A program made the translations under genes and the position numbers. DNA of 64,000 bases from Chryseobacterium sp. 6424. GTDB lineage: Bacteria; Bacteroidota; Bacteroidia; Flavobacteriales; Weeksellaceae. The stretch spans positions 1,488,001 through 1,552,000 of the forward strand of contig NZ_CP023540.1 of NCBI RefSeq assembly GCF_003692615.1, read 5' to 3'. Positions 13,727 to 21,968 of the stretch are shown here, piece after piece (positions within the stretch are counted from its first letter, which is position 1; every line of letters starts with the position of its first letter). The notes beneath the pieces were generated by a model. That model was not told the DNA's origin. It saw only the letters and a list, made by a program, of their open reading frames with translations, and ran no database searches.

Positions 13727-15985
13727 ATGGGACACCTACCAAAATTGATAGAGGATTTAGCTTTAATACTAATTGTCGCTGCATTTGTGGTACTGATTTT
13801 TCGGCGTATAAAACAGCCACTGGTTTTGGGTTACATCATCGCCGGTTTCCTGGTGAGCCCCAATCTGAACATCTTTCCGTCGGTGGTCGACAGTGCCAAC
13901 ATCAAGACACTGGCCGAAATCGGGGTCATATTTCTGCTGTTCAGCCTGGGACTCGAATTCAGCTTTAAAAAACTGATGAATGTCGGCGGATCGGCCTCTA
14001 TTACAGCATTTACGGAGATTATATTTATTACGATCGCCGGTTATTATACCGGTAAGATGCTCGGTTGGAGCACCATGGACAGTCTGTTTCTTGGGGGGAT
14101 GCTCGCCAGCTCATCTACGACCATCATTATCCGCGCATTTGATGAACTTGGGGTGAAGACCAAGAACTTCGCCAAGACTGTTTTCGGCGTGCTGGTGGTG
14201 GAAGATATCGTGGTGATTCTTCTTATGGTATTACTCTCCACCATTGCGGTCACCAAGGAATTTGAGGGTACACAGATCCTGTTTACAGTAGGCAAATTGC
14301 TGTTTTTCCTTATCCTGTGGTTTCTTTTGGGGATTTTTCTGGTCCCTACACTGCTCAAAAAAATTAAAAATCTGGTGGATGATGAAATCTTACTGGTATT
14401 ATCTATTGGTTTATGTCTCGGCATGGTGCTTATCGCTGTAAATGTAGGTTTCTCCGCAGAGTTGGGCGCATTTGTCATGGGATCGATCATTGCAGAAACT
14501 ACCATGGCTGAAAAGGTAGAACACACGCTGAAATCGGTTAAAGACCTCTTTGCTGCAGTATTTTTCGTGTCAGTCGGGATGATGATTGATTATAGCGCGA
14601 TGATTACGTATGCATGGCCAATTTTCATTGTAACTTTGCTTACCCTTTTCGGAAAGATGTTCAGTTCCGCACTTGGGGCAGTTATTTCGGGGCAACCGCT
14701 GAAACAGTCGGTGCAGGTCGGGATGAGTATGGCGCAGATCGGCGAATTTGCCTTCATCGTGGCTACTTTAGGATTGTCATTGGGGGTCATCTCAGATTTT
14801 CTGTTTCCTGTAGCGGTAGGGGTTTCGGCCATCACCACATTCACCACACCTTATTTAATCAAATTTTCAGAGCCGTTCTATCAATGGTTGGTCAAGGTGA
14901 TCCCACCGAAATATATTGCAAGGATCAACCAATACTCCTCCAACACCCAGAATATTCAGGCCGAATCTGCCTGGAAGAACATCCTGAAGAATTATGCACG
15001 CATCATTGTCATCAACGGAATCATCATCCTAGCCATCTACCTGATGTTTTCACGGTTTCTGATTCCGGCTATTAATGAAACGTTAGACAGCAACGATATT
15101 AAAAACATCATCGGGAATGCGCTCCCCGTGCTGTTTATCCTGCCTTTTTTATGGGCCTTAATGGTGAAGAGACCAAGCTCCGGCGCTTACAAAGAACTTT
15201 GGACCAAAACGAAATATAACCGCGGGCCACTGCTTATTCTTGAAATCTTCCGTATCGTTCTGGGCATCGCCATCCTTGGGTTCTTCCTCGATAGATTCGC
15301 CTCAACTACCATATCATTTTTCATCACCATACCTGTGGCAGTGGTGCTTATCTTTATTTTTTCTAAAAGGATCAATAAATTTTATGACAGAATCGAGAAA
15401 AGATTTATCACCAACCTGAATGACCGCACCGTCAACACCCAAAAGGAAGCCATGACAAGACTGGCCGGCAACTCTGAAGTAACGCAGAATCTGGCCGCTT
15501 GGGATGTACACATTGTAGAGCTTGAGGTAAAACCACTCGCTGAATACGTAGGAAAAACATTGGTAGAATTACAGTGGCGCGAGCAATACGGCATCAATAT
15601 CGGATATATTAAAAGAGGCAAGAAACTCATACACACACCCGACCGCAATCAGGTACTGATGCCCTACGACCGCGTGGGAATTATCGCGACAGATGACCAG
15701 TTCCAGGTATTTAAACCGGTGTTCGACAGCGAAGAAATAGTGGAGGAAGAAAACATCAACCACATCAAACTCGGTAAAATACTGATCAACCATCATTCAA
15801 AGAAAAAAGGTCTTACGATCCGCGAATCCGGAATACGTGATAAAACCGACGGTCTTGTGATCGCTATTCGGCGCGGTGATGAACGGATTTTAAATCCGGA
15901 ATCTTCCGAGATCCTACAACTAGATGACATCGTGTGGGTGGTAGGAAACCGCAAGAAGATTGAGAAACTGAATGTAGAAATTTAG
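13727..15985 (+). CDS. CPA2 monovalent cation:proton antiporter with TrkA-C domains
   Basis: A 752-residue protein starting MGHLPKLIED; an in-frame ATG eight codons earlier (13703) lies inside the likely -7 box, so it is not used. Residues about 5-385 form the 12- to 13-segment Na+/H+ exchanger domain (KQPLVLGYIIAGFLVSPN, GVLVVEDIVVILLMVL, AELGAFVMGSIIAET). More membrane segments follow at about 425-545. The cytosolic end carries two TrkA-C (RCK-C) ligand-binding domains, about 590-675 and 678-752. The KefB/YbaL-like architecture predicts K+ or Na+ exchange for protons, gated by a small ligand. There is no full RCK-N nucleotide domain. The cation is not determinable here. Confidence 0.88.
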   Translation: MGHLPKLIEDLALILIVAAFVVLIFRRIKQPLVLGYIIAGFLVSPNLNIFPSVVDSANIKTLAEIGVIFLLFSLGLEFSFKKLMNVGGSASITAFTEIIFITIAGYYTGKMLGWSTMDSLFLGGMLASSSTTIIIRAFDELGVKTKNFAKTVFGVLVVEDIVVILLMVLLSTIAVTKEFEGTQILFTVGKLLFFLILWFLLGIFLVPTLLKKIKNLVDDEILLVLSIGLCLGMVLIAVNVGFSAELGAFVMGSIIAETTMAEKVEHTLKSVKDLFAAVFFVSVGMMIDYSAMITYAWPIFIVTLLTLFGKMFSSALGAVISGQPLKQSVQVGMSMAQIGEFAFIVATLGLSLGVISDFLFPVAVGVSAITTFTTPYLIKFSEPFYQWLVKVIPPKYIARINQYSSNTQNIQAESAWKNILKNYARIIVINGIIILAIYLMFSRFLIPAINETLDSNDIKNIIGNALPVLFILPFLWALMVKRPSSGAYKELWTKTKYNRGPLLILEIFRIVLGIAILGFFLDRFASTTISFFITIPVAVVLIFIFSKRINKFYDRIEKRFITNLNDRTVNTQKEAMTRLAGNSEVTQNLAAWDVHIVELEVKPLAEYVGKTLVELQWREQYGINIGYIKRGKKLIHTPDRNQVLMPYDRVGIIATDDQFQVFKPVFDSEEIVEEENINHIKLGKILINHHSKKKGLTIRESGIRDKTDGLVIAIRRGDERILNPESSEILQLDDIVWVVGNRKKIEKLNVEI

Positions 15986-15990
15986 CATAA

Positions 15991-16026
15991 AAAGAAAAAC
16001 GGTGGAATTTAATCCACCGTTTTTTC
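15991..16026. terminator. Bidirectional terminator between antiporter and rluF
   Basis: ACGGTGGA (15999-16006) pairs with TCCACCGT (16013-16020), flanked by A-rich and T-rich runs. The loop contains the rluF stop codon, so two convergent genes share it in 23 bases. Confidence 0.85.
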
Positions 16027-16728
16027 TGAATCTTCCAGTAACGAAATCAATTCTGTCATTTCAGCCATGGTAAGGTTGCGCCATTTGCCCACTGGCAAAT
16101 CCAGTTTGATGTTCATGATGCGGATGCGTTTCAGCTTCTTCACTTCGTAACCAAGATATTCGCACATACGGCGGATCTGGCGGTTAAGCCCTTGTGTAAG
16201 GATGATCCGGAACGATAGCGTATCGATTTGTTCTACTTCACATTTGTTGGTCACTGTCCCTAAGATAGGGATTCCGTTGCGCACTTTATGCAGGAACTGC
16301 GGTGTGATGGGCTTGTCAACACGCACAATATACTCTTTCTCGTGGTTGTTGCGAGCCCGCAATATCTTGTTCACGATGTCACCATCTGAAGTCAGTAAAA
16401 TAAGGCCTTCGCTGGGCTTATCGAGCCGGCCGATGGGGAAAATCCTTTTCGGGTGCTTTACAAAATCAACGATGTTATCACGTTCACGTTTGGTATCTGT
16501 CGTGCAAACAATACCCACTGGCTTATTGAGCGCGATATATACGTGATCTTCCTGGGTTTTACGGATAGATTGCCCATCTACCAGGATGTCATCCTGATCG
16601 GACACTTTGGTCCCCATTTCCGGCACTTTCCCATTCACGGTGATCCTTCCCTGCTCCAGCAGACGGTCGGCTTCACGGCGCGAGCAGTAACCGGTCTCAC
16701 TGAGATATTTATTGATACGTGTTTCCAC
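16009..16728 (-). CDS. rluF: 23S rRNA pseudouridine(2604) synthase RluF
   Basis: A 239-residue RsuA-family enzyme. An S4 RNA-binding domain covers residues 1-60 ([20 protein letters not shown]), then the synthase domain with catalytic D103 in the [11 protein letters not shown] motif. The segments [30 protein letters not shown] and [21 protein letters not shown] are closest to E. coli RluF, which modifies U2604 and also acts on tRNA-Tyr U35. Start is GTG at 16728; no ATG lies near the S4 start. truB ends 17 bases before its start on the same strand, so these two pseudouridine synthases probably share a transcript. Confidence 0.93.
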   Translation of the reverse strand: METRINKYLSETGYCSRREADRLLEQGRITVNGKVPEMGTKVSDQDDILVDGQSIRKTQEDHVYIALNKPVGIVCTTDTKRERDNIVDFVKHPKRIFPIGRLDKPSEGLILLTSDGDIVNKILRARNNHEKEYIVRVDKPITPQFLHKVRNGIPILGTVTNKCEVEQIDTLSFRIILTQGLNRQIRRMCEYLGYEVKKLKRIRIMNIKLDLPVGKWRNLTMAEMTELISLLEDSEKTVD

Positions 16729-16745
16729 TGAAATATTTTAAATAA

Positions 16746-17444
16746 TTAATGATTGCTGAACCGAAAGTCATCCTGAAGATATTCTGTACGGGCGTTTCCT
16801 ACAGCATAATCACCGATCTTGGTTCTTCTTAAGTTCGTAAGATACGCACCAACACCGAGTTCCTGCCCGATGTCGTGCGCGAGGCTTCGTATATACGTCC
16901 CTTTTGAACAACCTACTGTAAATCGTACGAAAGGCAAATCAATCTCGATGTTATCGATATAATGTATGGTAGTCTTGCGAGATTTCATCTCCACTTCCTG
17001 GCCTTTTCGGGCTAAGTCGTAAGCACGTTTCCCATCAATTTTAATAGCTGAGAATACCGGTGGTTTCTGTTCGATTTCGCCTGTAAATTTATTTAAAGTT
17101 TTGCAGATGAATCCTTCAGTAATATGTGTGTAATCCTGATGCAGGATTTCGGGTTTCTCGGTGTCATAAGATTCGGTTTGCACGCCGATCTTTATTTCTG
17201 TGAAATATTCTTTCGGCGCATCCTGGATCTCAGGGATTTTTTTGGTGAACTTTCCGGTGCAGACGATCAAGAGCCCCGTTGCACGCGGATCCAATGTCCC
17301 GGCATGACCGATTTTAAACTTTTTCGGAAGATTGAATTCTCTCTTGAGTTTATATTTGAGTTTATTCACTGCCTGAAAGCTCGTCCAGTCGAGTGGTTTG
17401 TCGAGTAATAAAATCTGTCCTTCGAGAAAATCCTGATCTGTCAT
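16746..17444 (-). CDS. truB: tRNA pseudouridine(55) synthase TruB
   Basis: A 232-residue enzyme making pseudouridine 55 in the T-loop of nearly all tRNAs. Catalytic D52 sits in GHAGTLDPRATGLL (47-60); other TruB motifs are LLLDKPLDWTSF (12-23), QKPPVFSAIKIDGKRAYDLAR (about 131-151, given in part) and SKGTYIRSLAHDIG (about 189-202). Shorter than E. coli TruB because the C-terminal PUA domain is absent, as is normal in Bacteroidota. It lies upstream of rluF in the same orientation and is separated from uppP by a 160-base gap holding a large hairpin repeat. Confidence 0.95.
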   Translation of the reverse strand: MTDQDFLEGQILLLDKPLDWTSFQAVNKLKYKLKREFNLPKKFKIGHAGTLDPRATGLLIVCTGKFTKKIPEIQDAPKEYFTEIKIGVQTESYDTEKPEILHQDYTHITEGFICKTLNKFTGEIEQKPPVFSAIKIDGKRAYDLARKGQEVEMKSRKTTIHYIDNIEIDLPFVRFTVGCSKGTYIRSLAHDIGQELGVGAYLTNLRRTKIGDYAVGNARTEYLQDDFRFSNH

Positions 17445-17465
17445 GATGATATGCTAAAGTTAAGA

Positions 17466-17580
17466 AGGTGCGGGCGTCGCAGCCCGACCTGAGTGGAGCT
17501 CTTTTTCTTTTATTGGCGGCGGCTGCGCAGCGCCGCCAATAAAAGAAAAAAGCGGGAACGGAGGGCGGAAACAGCTGCCC
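17466..17580. repeat. GC-rich hairpin repeat element between uppP and truB
   Basis: Two nested structures. A small stem CGGGC...GCCCG lies at 17471-17486. The main stem pairs 17502-17521 (TTTTTCTTTTATTGGCGGCG) with 17531-17550, perfect over 20 bases, around a partly palindromic GCTGCGCAG loop. The following AGCGGGAACGGAGGGCGG tail is not coding in context. I recall very similar text between genes of Chryseobacterium-type genomes, so I call it a dispersed intergenic repeat. It may also end transcription of uppP. Confidence 0.65.
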
Positions 17581-17605
17581 AAATAATTATCCTGAACCAC
17601 CTTTC

Positions 17606-18418
17606 CTACGCAAACTGCGTGAAATAAACCAGCAATACAATGCCTACGATAATACGGTACCAGCCCCAAGGTTTGAAACCATATTTGGTGAGGACACCGA
17701 TGAAAAATTTAATCGCGATTACCGCAACCACGAATGCGACGATATTTCCGACTAAAAACAACATTAGGTTATCGCCTTGCATCAGCATTTCAAATCCTTT
17801 TTGCTCTACACCTTTGTAGTCCCAGTCTTTTACAAAGATGGAATATACTGTTACGGCCAGCATGGTAGGTACGGCCAGGAAGAAAGAAAACTCTGCCGCG
17901 GCCTTTCGGGTGAGTTTCTGCTGCATACCACCGATAATCGAGGCGGCACTTCTACTTGTGCCTGGCATCATTGCGAGACACTGCCAAAAACCAATGATGA
18001 GCGCACTTTTATAAGACACATCTTTCTCGTCCACAATGGTATTTATGGTGAAGAGCTTATCGATGAACAGTAATACGATACCACCAATAATCAGCACCAC
18101 CGCAATGGGAACTGGGTCACCAAGCACCGCTTCGATTTTATCATCGAAGAGTTTACCGAGTACGAGTGCCGGAATTACCGCTATCGCTAGCTTTAGATAA
18201 AAACTGAAGTTCTTAAAATCAAAGAATTTCTTCCAGTAAAGGAATACCACTGCTAAAATGGCCCCAAACTGAATAGATACCTGAAACATCTTTACAAATT
18301 CATCTTCCTGAATGCCGAAAACCGAACTCGTAAAAATCATGTGAGCTGTGGAAGACACAGGCAGGTATTCGGTAAGCCCTTCGATGATTGCAATGATGAT
18401 TGCCTTGATTAAGTCCAT
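17606..18418 (-). CDS. uppP: Undecaprenyl-diphosphatase UppP/BacA
   Basis: A 270-residue integral membrane enzyme that dephosphorylates undecaprenyl diphosphate to recycle the lipid carrier for peptidoglycan and other envelope polymers; the active site faces the periplasm. Signature 1 is EGLTEYLPVSSTAH (13-26) with E13 and H26; signature 2 is the PGTSRSAASIIGG segment (about 153-165) with its arginine. About eight hydrophobic segments are present and length matches the family. The gene follows DUF3098/FtsX on the same strand after about 95 bases. Overexpression in other bacteria raises bacitracin resistance; no regulatory element is seen here. Confidence 0.95.
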   Translation of the reverse strand: MDLIKAIIIAIIEGLTEYLPVSSTAHMIFTSSVFGIQEDEFVKMFQVSIQFGAILAVVFLYWKKFFDFKNFSFYLKLAIAVIPALVLGKLFDDKIEAVLGDPVPIAVVLIIGGIVLLFIDKLFTINTIVDEKDVSYKSALIIGFWQCLAMMPGTSRSAASIIGGMQQKLTRKAAAEFSFFLAVPTMLAVTVYSIFVKDWDYKGVEQKGFEMLMQGDNLMLFLVGNIVAFVVAVIAIKFFIGVLTKYGFKPWGWYRIIVGIVLLVYFTQFA

Positions 18419-18512
18419 TTATTTTATGAATGTTTTATCATTAAAAAAACTTTGTCAAAGTTATATTGTATGCGAATAAAACTCTGACAAAGCCGTGTGA
18501 TGATGTTACGAT

Positions 18513-18812
18513 CTATCTATTTCTTTTCAGGATCGCATATACTTCTATTACAAACCCTGTGATGACTAATAACGGAGCGATGCGTATCCTGCGGATTGAA
18601 AAGATATCTTCGTTCCAAGCATTTGGGTCATATTTCCCATCGACGGTGTTGGCGTCCGCGCCCATCATCAGCAGAAATCCTATGATGATAAATGCAAGAC
18701 CTACCAACATCAGCCTATAGTTTTGCGGGCCGAAGTAGAAGGTATTTTCTGGTTGAGCGGACGTTTTCTGGCCAATGGTATCAGCGGAAAAACTTTTATA
18801 TTTTTTTGCCAT
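18513..18812 (-). CDS. DUF3098 membrane protein
   Basis: A 99-residue protein with two membrane segments (about 33-52 and 76-94) and a polar N-terminus. The central pattern FYFGPQNYRLMLVGLAFIIIG and the DPNAWNEDIFSIRRIRIAPL stretch (given in parts) are typical of DUF3098, a small family I know only next to ftsX in Bacteroidota. Its start lies two bases from the ftsX stop, so the two are almost certainly cotranslated. Function is unknown; context suggests an accessory of the FtsEX divisome/peptidoglycan hydrolase control complex. Confidence 0.85.
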   Translation of the reverse strand: MAKKYKSFSADTIGQKTSAQPENTFYFGPQNYRLMLVGLAFIIIGFLLMMGADANTVDGKYDPNAWNEDIFSIRRIRIAPLLVITGFVIEVYAILKRNR

Positions 18813-18814
18813 CT

Positions 18815-19714
18815 TTAGGAGTAATAAAGGTCATCTACATTGGAACGAAGGAAACGCCAAGTCGCAAATATGGTACTTAAGACTGTTATAAGCACACCAA
18901 GTACAAATATGCACACGACCAAAATAATCAGTTTATCATTATCCTGCGCAAAAGGAGTCCCAATCTGCGTAATGAAGTAATACCATGCACCGAAAAGTAC
19001 GGCCAAACCGAGCACCGCACCAATGACACCGAGGACAATGGCTTCTTTCACAAACGGTTTTAAAATGAACCTTCGTTTGGCACCCACCAACTGCATGGTC
19101 TTGATAATGAATCTTTTAGAAAAAATCTTCAGCCTGATCGAATTGTTAATCAATACCACTGCTAACACTAAAAACAGGATCGAAAACCCTAAGATCCATT
19201 TCAAGATGTTGTTCAGGTTATTATACACTTCCACCATCAGTGTACTGTTGTTTTTAACATCCACAATCCCTGGTGTAGCTTCAATCTGTTTGATCGCGTC
19301 TTCAATTCTTGTGGGGTCCACATATTCAGGCTTCAGGGCAATTTCTACTGAAGAGGGGAAAATATTTTCCTCGAAAAGCGCGCTGCTTTCAATGCCCATA
19401 CTTTTCTTAGCTTCCGCGGCAGCCATTTCACGGGAAATATAGGTCGCACGTTTCACGGGTTGCAATGCCTGGATTTTCTTGAAAGCTTCTTCCTCACGTT
19501 TTACCGTTTTCACAGAATCCTTCGCGTCAAAATTTTCATCAAAATAAGCATTAACCACCAATTGCTCTTTAATATAATCGGAGTATTTCTGGGCGTTAAT
19601 CAATATAAGTCCCATTAACCCAAGCAGAAACAAAACCAATGCAATACTTACGACCACCGTAATGTTGCTGGAGCGCAGGCGTCTCTTGTTAAAATCTTCC
19701 GCAGTCTTAGCCAT
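18815..19714 (-). CDS. ftsX: Cell division protein FtsX
   Basis: A 299-residue ABC-type membrane protein of the FtsEX complex, which couples ATP hydrolysis by FtsE to activation of peptidoglycan hydrolases at the septum. Topology is as in FtsX: cytoplasmic N-terminus, one membrane segment (about 17-40), a large periplasmic domain (about 45-165, with EIALKPEYVDPTRIEDAI), then three C-terminal segments around LKIFSKRFIIKTMQLVGAKRRFI, the coupling-helix region. The FtsE ATPase gene is not in this window. DUF3098 follows two bases downstream. Confidence 0.9.
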   Translation of the reverse strand: MAKTAEDFNKRRLRSSNITVVVSIALVLFLLGLMGLILINAQKYSDYIKEQLVVNAYFDENFDAKDSVKTVKREEEAFKKIQALQPVKRATYISREMAAAEAKKSMGIESSALFEENIFPSSVEIALKPEYVDPTRIEDAIKQIEATPGIVDVKNNSTLMVEVYNNLNNILKWILGFSILFLVLAVVLINNSIRLKIFSKRFIIKTMQLVGAKRRFILKPFVKEAIVLGVIGAVLGLAVLFGAWYYFITQIGTPFAQDNDKLIILVVCIFVLGVLITVLSTIFATWRFLRSNVDDLYYS

Positions 19715-19780
19715 TAATTAAAAAATTTCTGCTAAAATAGAAAAAAACTTCCGTAATTTGCGGCCAAACCGGAGAAAATA

Positions 19781-19803
19781 GCTGTTAAAAAAAACTTAAC
19801 AGC
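19781..19803. repeat. Inverted repeat in the ftsX-rsmA divergent gap
   Basis: GCTGTTAA (19781-19788) and TTAACAGC (19796-19803) are perfect 8-base arms around AAAAAAC. It lies 43 bases before the rsmA ATG and could be an operator; nothing else supports that. Confidence 0.35.
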
Positions 19804-19845
19804 AGGCGTTATCAAAGGCTTTTTCTTCCTTAAAATTACCCTGTG

Positions 19846-20613
19846 ATGAGCGTAAGAGCTAAAAAACATTTAGGCCAGCATTTCCTGACCGATGAAAATA
19901 TTGCCAGAAAAATCGTTGACAGTCTAAGCCAAACCGGATTCGGTAACGTGTTGGAGGTTGGCCCTGGCATGGGCGTTCTCACCAAATATCTGCTTGAAAA
20001 GGAACCTGAGGTTTACGTGGCGGAGATCGACCAAGAATCTGTAGCGTACCTTAAAGACCACTACCCGAAACTTACGGGAAAACATTTTACCGGTGATTTC
20101 CTTAAAATGAATATCGCCGAGTTTTTTGGTGACCAGGTAGCCGTGATCGGTAACTTCCCGTACAATATCTCGTCGCAGATTTTATTTAAAATCATTGATT
20201 ATTACGACCAGATCCCAGAAATGGTAGGCATGTTTCAGAAAGAAGTGGCCGAACGTACCGCTGCTGTGCCGCGTACCAAGGATTATGGGATTTTATCTGT
20301 ACTAGTGCAGGCGCTGTATGATGTAGAATATCTTTTCACCGTGCATGAAAATGTGTTCAACCCGCCCCCAAAGGTAAAATCGGGCGTTATTAAGCTTATT
20401 AGGAATCCCAAGGAGGGCTTGGCAGGCAATGAAATCCTGTTTAAACAGATCGTGAAGGCGGGTTTTAACCAGCGCCGGAAAAAACTTTCAAACGCCTTAA
20501 AGACGCTGATGATACCAGAAGCATTACAAAATCATCCTTTTCTTGACAAACGTGCGGAAGAGCTTTCGGTGGCTGATTTCATTTCGTTTACCAACGAATG
20601 GAAAAACGCCTAA
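19846..20613 (+). CDS. rsmA: 16S rRNA dimethyladenosine transferase RsmA (KsgA)
   Basis: A 255-residue S-adenosylmethionine enzyme that dimethylates A1518 and A1519 of 16S rRNA late in 30S assembly. HLGQHFLTD (8-16) is the N-terminal family signature, GPGMG (39-43) the cofactor loop, and NFPY (103-106) the catalytic motif; the C-terminal helical domain has NQRRKKLSNALK. I chose ATG 19846 over the overlapping GTG at 19843 because ATG is preferred and the extra residue adds nothing. The stop overlaps the end of the convergent DUF1003-like gene by four bases. Confidence 0.94.
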   Translation: MSVRAKKHLGQHFLTDENIARKIVDSLSQTGFGNVLEVGPGMGVLTKYLLEKEPEVYVAEIDQESVAYLKDHYPKLTGKHFTGDFLKMNIAEFFGDQVAVIGNFPYNISSQILFKIIDYYDQIPEMVGMFQKEVAERTAAVPRTKDYGILSVLVQALYDVEYLFTVHENVFNPPPKVKSGVIKLIRNPKEGLAGNEILFKQIVKAGFNQRRKKLSNALKTLMIPEALQNHPFLDKRAEELSVADFISFTNEWKNA

Positions 20614-21161
20614 CGGACTTCTGGATTATCGCGCAGGCTGTCGTTTTCGTTTTTTAAACCCTCAAGCTCGGTTTGTAATCTCTCAATCACTTCCCGGAGG
20701 GCCTTGATGTCGTTCTTGTTGGATGAAACATTGCTTTTCAGCATTACATTCTTAGCGCGCTCGCTGTGGTCTTCCTCATCCTCGTCTTCAGCAATGTCTT
20801 CGATATCTTCCTGAATATCATCGATATCCTCACTAATCTCTTCGATGTCCTCGCTGATTTCCTCGATATCATCCTGAATTTCCTCAATATCTTCACGGAT
20901 ATCATCGATATGTACCTGACTGCGGTTTACGGACATCTGAATGAATATGGCAAGGTAAATCGCTTCCAGCGACAGTACAGTGGTAAGCACAAGTAACATT
21001 TTATCCACGGTCACCACCCCGAAAACAGGCAGTAAAAAAGCAGTCAGGAAGACCAGAGAATGTACGATGAGCGAGGGAATGCTGCCAATCCACCACATAA
21101 TTCCGTCGGTGATTTTCTCTAAGAACTGTATTTTGCGTTCGCGCTCCTCTTGTCTTCCCAT
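20610..21161 (-). CDS. DUF1003-like membrane protein with acidic heptad-repeat tail
   Basis: A 183-residue protein. Two hydrophobic segments (about 28-48 and 53-75) with IPSLIVHSLVFLTAF and LSLEAIYLAIFIQMSVNRSQ resemble DUF1003/low-affinity iron permease-like proteins. Next come at least six heptads of the type DDIxEDI/EEIxEDI (about 82-125), almost purely acidic with Ile at regular positions, then a conventional coiled coil (about 150-175). The heptads derive from a 21-base DNA repeat at about 20780-20910. The tail could form a long acidic coiled coil on the cytoplasmic side, possibly binding cations. Function unknown. Confidence 0.75.
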   Translation of the reverse strand: MGRQEERERKIQFLEKITDGIMWWIGSIPSLIVHSLVFLTAFLLPVFGVVTVDKMLLVLTTVLSLEAIYLAIFIQMSVNRSQVHIDDIREDIEEIQDDIEEISEDIEEISEDIDDIQEDIEDIAEDEDEEDHSERAKNVMLKSNVSSNKNDIKALREVIERLQTELEGLKNENDSLRDNPEVR

Positions 21162-21186
21162 GAGTTAAAGATTTGTGCGAATTTAG

Positions 21187-21951
21187 TTAAAAATCCTTCG
21201 AGACACCCAACCCGAACAGGGCAAAGTCATATTTTGCTGGATCTGAGGGATCGAATTTGCGTAATACCGCATCCATCTCCACAACCGTCTTCCAGTCATT
21301 TTGGGTGCGCCGTATGAGTCCGAGTTTTCGTGAGATATTCCCTGTATGTACATCCAACGGAACAGAAAGCGCGGCAGGACTTGTCTGTTCCCACAAGCCG
21401 AAATCTACACCTCGGCGATCTTTACGCACCATCCAGCGCAGGTACATCATGAGTCTTTTCGCTGCAGAATTTTTATAGGTAGAACTTACGTGCTTATGAC
21501 ACCGGTGTGCTTGTGGGCCAAGAAATGCTGTACGGAAACGCTCCAGGGCATGATAGAAATCTTCTTCCCCGTGCTGTAGCTGAAACAAAGATTCCAGGCT
21601 GTCTGTCGTGTTATACACGCGTTGTAGATTGCGGAAAAACTCTGCGAGGTCTGCACCATTGAATGTCCGGTGTATGGGTTTCTGCACAAGTTGCAACAAC
21701 TCTTTTTCCGAGACATCCCGGATGAACTGATATGGTGACTGCTCCATAATCTCTAGGATTTTCTCGGCACTGCGGATGATAGACTTTCGGTTTCCCCAGG
21801 AAATGGTGGCGGTCAGAAAACCGGTGATCTCAATATCCTGCCTGAGACTGAAACGGTGCGGAATCTGTATCGGATCGTTCTCAATAAATTCTGGCTGGTT
21901 GTACAAGTCGGCCTTTTCATCAAGAAAAGTTTTCATTTCACTGAAATTCAT
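21187..21951 (-). CDS. TIGR02757 family protein (DUF2400)
   Basis: A 254-residue protein counted from ATG 21951 (MNFSEMKTFLDEK), which matches the usual N-terminus of the family; a GTG seven codons upstream overlaps the rnz stop and is the alternative. The sequence holds DLYNQPEFIENDPIQIPHRF (in parts), SWGNRKSI, KRLMMYLRWMVRKD, LSVPLDVHTGNI and the FDPSDPAKYDFALFGLG end. These are typical of TIGR02757, related to the HhH-GPD glycosylase fold without confirmed DNA repair activity. Function is not established. It follows rnz in the same orientation and is probably cotranscribed. Confidence 0.85.
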   Translation of the reverse strand: MNFSEMKTFLDEKADLYNQPEFIENDPIQIPHRFSLRQDIEITGFLTATISWGNRKSIIRSAEKILEIMEQSPYQFIRDVSEKELLQLVQKPIHRTFNGADLAEFFRNLQRVYNTTDSLESLFQLQHGEEDFYHALERFRTAFLGPQAHRCHKHVSSTYKNSAAKRLMMYLRWMVRKDRRGVDFGLWEQTSPAALSVPLDVHTGNISRKLGLIRRTQNDWKTVVEMDAVLRKFDPSDPAKYDFALFGLGVSKDF

Positions 21952-21968
21952 ACGGTTTCTTTGGTGAG

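Noticed and set aside
20770..20920. 21-base tandem periodicity considered as a CRISPR-like or minisatellite array
   Set aside because: Units follow directly without spacers and stay in frame with an acidic heptad protein, so it is a coding repeat.
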